Shown piece by piece: positions 58,187 through 64,000 of a stretch of DNA of 64,000 nt. Numbering within the stretch: the stretch's first letter is position 1; every line of letters begins with the position of its first letter. Source of the stretch: Garcia nutans (lineage: Eukaryota; Streptophyta; Magnoliopsida; Malpighiales; Euphorbiaceae); assembly GCA_947685225.1 (NCBI GenBank), contig CANTUV010000007.1:17256501-17320500 (forward strand), in the 5' to 3' direction. The notes under the pieces were generated by a model, which was not told the origin of the DNA, did not search any database, and worked only from the letters and a program-made list of their open reading frames with translations. The position numbers and the translations under genes are program-made.

Positions 58187-59443
58187 TTAAATGATACTAT
58201 ACTTAATTTCATAAGGTAGGAGCTTTCTACTCAAATAGTAAACTGCATGCTCAATCCCTGATTCATCTGCTTGGGCTAGCATGGCTCCTATCGACTCTTC
58301 TTCTACTGCTAAGTATAGTAATAGAGGTTTGCCAGGTTTAGTTGGTTTTAAAACAGGCAGATTCAACAAATACTCTTTTATTTGCTCAAAGGCCTTTTGG
58401 CATTCTTCATTCCAAATGCCCGGTTGATTATTTCTAAGCAATTTGAAGATAGGCTCACATATTGTTGTGAGCTTTGCTATAAATCTGCTAATATATTGTA
58501 ATTTACAGATAAATCCCCTAACTTCTCTTTCCATGTTAGGGGCTGGCATATCCCTTATTGCTTTAACTTTGTCAGGATCAATCTCAATGCCATTCAGACT
58601 AATCACATATCCTAATAATTTACCTGAGGTAACACTGAACACACACTTCTTCGGGTTCAATCTTAGCTTATATTTCAAAGCTCTATCGAAGAATAATTCT
58701 AATTTTTGGAAGTGTTATTCCCTTGTATCCGATTTAACTATCATATCATCAACATATACTTCAACTTCTTTGTGCATCATGTCATGAAATAGTGTGGTGG
58801 CCATCCTTTGGTAGGTTTCCCCAGCATTCTTTAAGCCGAACGGCACCCCCCTATAAAAAAATATACCCCATGTGGTAATGTAGGCAGTTTTGGCCTTATC
58901 CTCTTGGGCCATTAACACTTGATTGTTTCCGAAAAATCCATCTACAAACGAGTGTAGCACACTAGAGGCTGCACTATCAATGAGAACATCTATATGAGGT
59001 AAAGGAAAATCATCCTTGGGGGAAGCCTTGTTCAAATCTCTATAGTCCACACAGACCCTTATTCTCCCATCTTTCTTTGGCACGGGTACTATGTTGGCTA
59101 GCCAATCTGGGTATTCTATCACTTCAAGGAACTTCACTTGTATTTGCTTAGTGACCTCTTCTTTAACTAATTCAGCCCACTCAGGTCTTAATCACCTAAG
59201 CTTTTGTTTGACAGGTTTCATGTGAGTGTAAGTAGGAATATGATGCTTGGCTATGTCTCGATCTATCCCAGGCATATCCTCATAAGACCAAGCAAACACT
59301 TCTTCATATTTTTTGAATATTTTTTCAAATCTCTCTCTCTCATCAGTAGTAAGGTTGGATGTTATGCTAATGTTTTTAGGATTTTCAGTTGTTCCCAAAT
59401 TTAATGATTGTGTGTTAACAGAATTAATATTAAAGATGCTCAT
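58187..59443 (-). pseudogene. Element F reverse transcriptase
   Basis: Begins with ERFEKIFKKYEEVFAWSYEDMPGIDRDIAKHHIP, stop near 59190 (Arg to TGA), then PDWLANIVPVPKKDGRIRVCVDYRDLNKASPKDDFPLP, FVDGFFGNNQ, GVPFGLKNAGETYQRM and VEVYVDDMIVKS with the catalytic YVDD near 58751-58762. A stop near 58714 (Gln to TAA) precedes the thumb (KCVFSVTSGKLLGYVISLNGIEIDP) and RNase H start (LYLAVEEESIGAMLAQ, VYYLSRKL). Confidence 0.88.
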
Positions 59444-59455
59444 GTAACTGCTATT

Positions 59456-60040
59456 TTAATGTATGCAACCATCAGGAGAAACATCACACAAGTAAGCAAT
59501 TGCATTCATTTTGAAAAAGAAAACATCATCATCCTCATACAAAGCAGACAAATTAAAATCAAAATCAAAATCATTGTTCTCAAAATCATAAGGCAGGATG
59601 TCTTCAAACTTTTCTTCAACTAGGGTAGCAATCTCGTCCGGAGTCTTCTCGGCTTTCAGGATAGCTTCATTCTTCTCTTTTGGATGGGATTCTTTGTTGG
59701 CTAACAAGGTGAGCTCTTTCTTCACTTGGTCCACTAGTTTGGCCACATCTACAAAAATTTCAAAACCTGGGATCATCTTACCCATGAACATGATTTGTTC
59801 GGGCTTTCCTTGGAGTGGTCCCATATCTGGAGCTTTGACAAAGATCTCTTCAAGTGGTGGGAAGTTCATCTTCTCACTCTTGTTTGGCTGGACATCGTTG
59901 TCTTCATCATATCCCAATCCCTTCTTGGAAGTTTGAGTTCTAAAATCTGGCAACTTTGTCAAACTGGCCTTACCCTTTCCAAGACAAGCTCCGGGAAGGT
60001 AGTTCATGTTCTTCATCATATTCAAGACTTTGGAATCCAC
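59456..60040 (-). pseudogene. Element F protease-RT linker
   Basis: 195 open codons (VLNMMKNMNYLPGACLGKGKASL resembles the G-patch-like segment of Tat elements; then an acidic, low-complexity tail). A stop (60068-60070) separates it from protease. Function as a structural linker is inferred. Confidence 0.7.
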
Positions 60041-60067
60041 TACTTCATCATTAGAAATTGCAGCTAC

Positions 60068-60281
60068 TTAGAAACCATTGAGAGGCCTCTCAATCATTAG
60101 AGCGTTAACAATCTCATTATCTTCAGCTTCAATGACCACTGTCTCATCTCCGTTGGGGAACTTGATCTTTTGATGAAGGGTGGAAGAGACTCCACCAAGA
60201 TGATGAAACCATGGTTGCCCCAAGAGTAAGGCGAAGGTAATCGGTATGTCTAAAACAACAAATTCAACAATAGATTCAATT
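60068..60281 (-). pseudogene. Element F protease, C-terminal part
   Basis: PIESIVEFVVLDIPITFALLLGQPWFHHLGGVSSTLHQKIKF is the second half of the Tat protease. It joins 63726-64000 once solo LTR J is removed. It starts at the J insertion site. Confidence 0.82.
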
Positions 60282-60286
60282 GGACC
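60282..60286. repeat. Target-site duplication GGACC, left of solo LTR J
   Basis: GGACC before TGTAACATTCC and again at 63721-63725. Confidence 0.94.
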
Positions 60287-60972
60287 TGTAACATTCCAAA
60301 TCCCAGATTGGTAAGAAACAGACATAACCTATAACTTGAGATCGAATTTCATCCAAGTTAATGACAAAATTAGCGAGTCTCAAAGAAGACTTAATTGTTT
60401 ATTTGTGTCTTAGCTAGATGTATAACTTAAAATTACTCAATTTGGAGTTTTACAGAATAAGATATGATGGATTTACTAGACAATGTGCAAGCTGCCTCAG
60501 GACAGCATAGTAGGCTTGACTTCAAAGGACAGTCAAAAATCAGATATAGCTCGGATCGACCTCAAATTTTGATACAATATATCCCCGGATGTCTAGTTTC
60601 AGTGGGAATAATAATTACTTAATTTGGAGTTGTGAGTAAAAAGATATTAATAAAGAAAGACAGCAAGGTCAAGAAGGGATATCAAAAGGACCTAAGTGGA
60701 AATTTCTCAAAAGTTAGGGGCAACTATGTAAACTTAAAAATTAAGTGTCGGAAGTTCTTAATAGTGCCCATATCCGACCCCGGAAGAATATTCTCGAGAT
60801 TAATCGGGTCATAACCGTGGGTTTCAATTTTTCCTGAAAACGCACGGTTTGTAAGTTACGGTCGATTTTCCGATAAGGACATTTTGGACATTTCCACTGG
60901 AGGGGAAATTTTGTAATTAAATATAACTTTGGGGGCAAAATATTCAAAGAACAAAAAACCACTTTCAAGTGG

Positions 60973-61320
60973 CCAAAGCCTAGCCATTAAATCCAAATGT
61001 GTTGGACAAATCATGGCCATTGAAAATAAACCAAATCCTAGCCATTAAATCCAAATGTGTTGGACAAATCATGGCCATTGAAAATAAACCAAATCCTAGC
61101 CATTAAATCCAAATGTGTTGGACAAATCATGGCCATTGAAAATAAACCAAACTCTAGCCATTAAATCCAAATGTGTTGGACAAATCATGGCCATTGAAAA
61201 TAAACCAAATCCTAGCCATTAAATCCAAATGTGTTGGACAAATCATGGCCATTGAAAATAAACCAAATCCTAGCCATTAAATCCAAATGTGTTGGACAAA
61301 TCATGGCCATTGAAAATAAA
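60973..61320 (+). repeat. Six 58-bp tandem repeats in J
   Basis: Units start at 60973, 61031, 61089, 61147, 61205 and 61263. They are almost identical (one CTC/TCC difference). Each contains CCATTAAATCC and CATGGCCATTG. Confidence 0.96.
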
Positions 61321-61830
61321 TAAATTAATTAAATGGAAATTAAATTATAAATAACTAATTATGGTCTTCCAAACACAAGTAAGGATCAAAAAGACACCAC
61401 CATCACCACTTTTCTTCTTCTTTAAGTCGTGCTCCCCCTCCCTTCCATTTTCAAGGAGACAAGTTTCAAGTCCAAGCCATTTCTCAAGTGAAATTCAATA
61501 GGAAATAAGGTAAGATACCATCCTAAGTCTTATTCTTTCATTAGAATTAGGTATTAGGCTATGTTTAGGAAGATTTGATATTATGTTCATGTTGGGAAAG
61601 AATTAGTAAGTTGATGATTATGGTGAAAAATGATAAACTACTTAAAGGAAATGATGAAAATGGTGATTATTAGTAAGAATAAGTAAAGGATTGTTAGAAA
61701 ATCATAAGGTAGCATCATGTTCATATCTAGGGTTTGTTCTTACATATGTGACATATTAAATTCATAGGAAATCAAGGAGATTAGAGAGGAAAGGAAGTGA
61801 AATAGATAAGAAGAGCAAGGAAAAGCAAGG

Positions 61831-61945
61831 TTTGGTACTTTACCTTTGAATAATTACTTTTGATTTGGTACTTTACCTTTGAATAATTAATTTTGATTTG
61901 GTACTTTACCTTTGAATAATTACTTTTGATTTGGTGCTTTACCAT
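61831..61945 (+). repeat. 33-bp tandem repeats in J
   Basis: TTTGGTACTTTACC units start at 61831, 61864, 61897 and 61930 (last partial). Confidence 0.95.
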
Positions 61946-62840
61946 AAAAGAAATTCTATTTGCTTACAAACTTTGGTTTATGGAAGTTTTGAAGTTGATA
62001 TTTAAATATATTGATTGAGTTTAAATTAAATATTTGAGTATGTTCTTGTTTTCTTATGGCAATTGGGTTGTTAAATTTAATTGAAACCAAATGTTTTGAG
62101 AAAATTTGGCAAGTTGATTTGGTAAGTTGTTTTGGACCTAAATTAGTTTGATTTGAGTTAAACATGCAAAAGTTGTTAAAGGGAAGTGTTTGAATCTTCA
62201 CTTTACTATTAAAGAAGCCTTAATATTGATTTGCAAAAGAAAAATAAACTATCCTATGCATTTCAAATGTTTGGGCCGAAATGGTCCCAAAGTGACAGCT
62301 TCTGGACTATTTTTGTGGCAATTGTTTGGGGCAGCAAACGAATGAATTTTTCAACAAAATTTTACATGAAATTAGTCAACATATGAAATAAGTTTTCTGT
62401 AAAATTTCAGCCAAAAATAAGAACATTTACTTGGTCAAATGCATGACTGAAGTGGACTGAAGTTTTGACGAAAACCCAGATTTTACTATTCATTTGGTCA
62501 TGCCATTTTGCGTTGCCGATTTTTCTCGCCGCAACACTATTCATTTGGTCAATTTGTGATCTTTTGAGGAATCCTTTGAAATGTTTAATATGTTTATTGT
62601 GGATATTAAATATGTGAAAAAGGGGAATGGTTTGACTAAAGAATGTGTTGCGCGGCATAAATGGCAAAGTGCGATGGGAATTAAATTGATTTCTTGAATC
62701 ATTCTAAAATGAAGTTGAGAATTAAATTGAATCATTTAAATCTTTTTGCTCTACTGGATAGTGGGAGTGGTAGATAAGGGTATGGTGCACTATACTAACG
62801 CATGCAGTACTGCTCATCATTGTGATATGATATTTTATTT

Positions 62841-62960
62841 AGTGGTGAGGCCACTGAAGCCAATGGGGAGGTCCATTGGTTAACTAGGATGGGGAGGCCC
62901 ATTCCTGTGATTTGATATCGGTGGGGAGGCCCACCTATGTTACAGTGGGGAGGCCCACTG
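62841..62960 (+). repeat. Five hairpins with GAGG loop in J
   Basis: AGTGG-TGAGG-CCACT (62841-62855), CCAATGGG-GAGG-TCCATTGG (62860-62879), ATGGG-GAGG-CCCAT (62889-62902), GGTGGG-GAGG-CCCACC (62920-62935), CAGTGGG-GAGG-CCCACTG (62943-62960). Stems differ but stay paired; the loop is fixed. Confidence 0.93.
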
Positions 62961-63725
62961 CCTTATCACTATGGTTCCCTATATACCAGTAGAGCCTGAA
63001 TCAAAGACATATTATTTTTCGTTAAACTACGTATTGCAAAATGAGTTGATTTATGGTTTTTTTTACATTTGTTGGAAGCATATTTACACTGAATGTACAG
63101 AAACTTCCATTGGTTTAAGGTTGGTTGAATTATGATTTAATTATTTCCTTTTATTGCGAATACTTTCATATACTACTTTTATTTTTATTGGTAAAGTACC
63201 CACTGAGCGACAACGCTCGGCGAGTTAAGTTTTCCTTGACTCGTAGGTTCGGAGCAGTAGATAAATCTTGGGAAAGCAACGACCAGACCACAGCAAATCT
63301 CAGGGGTAGATCTTTTAGATCCATTATGAGTTAGCTAGTTGTGGCATGTATATAAATAAATATAAAAGAGAATTTCTATGTTACAATGGTATGTTAGTAG
63401 TGTGTAATAATCATAAACATTTACTTTATGTTGTATTAGAAGTGTGAACTCTTCTTGCAGATTTGTAGTTGAGGGTATAAGGTGAATTCATTGGGAGTGC
63501 ATTAAATTTGATGGTATTCACATTGATCTGTGTAAAGTGTTTTCAAAAATCAGAAAAACAAGTTTTGTCGACACTTGGGACCACCAATTATAGGGGAAAT
63601 TCTGGCAAAATTTTTTTAAAATATGCACTTAAAATTGGCTAAGTAAAATATTAAGACACAACTACCAGGAGATAACAGTCCAGCTTGGTCTATAAACGTA
63701 GCCTAAGATGGGGTGTTACAGGACC

Positions 63726-64000
63726 AACCTTGACAGCAGCTTTGAAAGTCCCTTCGACATGTCTCTTAGTGTTGTCATAAGCCCGAATTGTTACCTCAGT
63801 CGGGTTTAGATCTCTTGTTGACATGGCTAGCTTTGGAAATAACTTAAGTGGACAAACATTTATGGCAGACCCATCATCGACCATTACACATGGAGTCCTC
63901 TTCCCCTTGACTTCTATTTTGATAAAGAGAGGGTGGATGTGGTCTCTCCCCTCCTCCGGTAAATCCGCATCTGAAAAAGAAACTGCTCCTATATTAACTT
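63726..64000 (-). pseudogene. Element F protease, N-terminal part, cut by window edge
   Basis: GRDHIHPLFIKIEVKGKR, then the active-site region VMVDDGSAINVCPLKLF (Asp-Asp-Gly-Ser in place of Asp-Ser/Thr-Gly or Asp-Asn-Gly), then VTIRAYDNTKRHVEGTF and KVGP, which joins PIESIVEFVVLDIPITF at 60281. No stop is seen here. Confidence 0.82.

Larger units (their letters stand above)
60287..63720 (+). mobile_element. Element J: 3.4-kb solo LTR, Ty3 chromovirus-like
   Basis: 3,434 bp from TGTAACATTCC to GGGGTGTTACA, flanked by GGACC. The ends resemble those of the Tekay-like LTRs A, B and D, in + orientation. No coding region. It holds a 58-bp tandem array, a 33-bp array, a GAGG hairpin array and a GAGCG...CGCTC hairpin near 63207-63220. 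Confidence 0.87.
40082..64000 (-). mobile_element. Element F: Tat-lineage element with two antisense genes, open at right edge
   Basis: A minus-strand element. From the right edge leftward: end of gag/protease, linker, RT, RNase H, a second RNase H, integrase, then a region with two + strand genes, a hairpin array, a purine tract and the 3' LTR. Two RNase H domains after RT mark the Tat lineage. It is interrupted by Copia I and solo LTR J. All pol domains carry stops or shifts. Its 5' LTR and gag lie beyond the window. Confidence 0.87.

Noticed and set aside
60973..61320. CRISPR-like array
   Set aside because: Units are contiguous with no spacers, inside a plant LTR. It is an ordinary tandem repeat.

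Overview
This window looks like gene-poor, repeat-rich heterochromatin of a flowering plant, probably a dicot. It is AT-rich. I found no free-standing host gene, rRNA or tRNA. Nearly every base belongs to LTR retrotransposons nested inside one another. The organism call rests on the plant-specific lineages (Tekay-like chromovirus, Athila, Tat, plant Copia), plant-type tRNA primer sites and plant telobox motifs. I cannot name the species. All boundaries and counts below were read by eye.

Left half (1-27587): a decayed + strand Tekay-like Ty3 element (A) enters from the left edge with RT, RNase H, integrase and chromodomain. Its integrase is split by a minus-strand solo LTR (B, 2067-5037, TSD AGAGA). 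Its 3' LTR is split by an Athila-type element (C, 7721-27125, TSD CGCGC). The 5' LTR of C is in turn split by a young, nearly intact minus-strand Tekay-like element (D, 7941-18104, TSD TGTTC). The order is A, then C, then D. LTR divergence agrees: about 2% for C and about 0.3% for D.

Right half (27872-64000): elements of the Tat lineage. G is a minus-strand LTR fragment. E (29752-40081) is a + strand element with a broken gag and no recognisable pol. F (40082 to beyond the right edge) is a minus-strand element with a decayed pol that carries two RNase H domains. F is split by a young Copia element (I, 46530-54892, TSD GGATA) and by a 3.4-kb solo LTR (J, 60287-63720, TSD GGACC).

Most interesting biology: (1) E and F each carry, antisense to the element and between pol position and 3' LTR, an intron-containing plant-mobile-domain gene with its own TATA box; F carries a second antisense intron-containing gene resembling DUF7745. 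(2) Several elements hold arrays of small hairpins in which a short core is constant while the stems change in a compensated way. (3) A palindromic ACACGGCC/GGCCGTGT module occurs in the LTRs of two unrelated lineages, and again inside the Athila element upstream of its env-like ORF.
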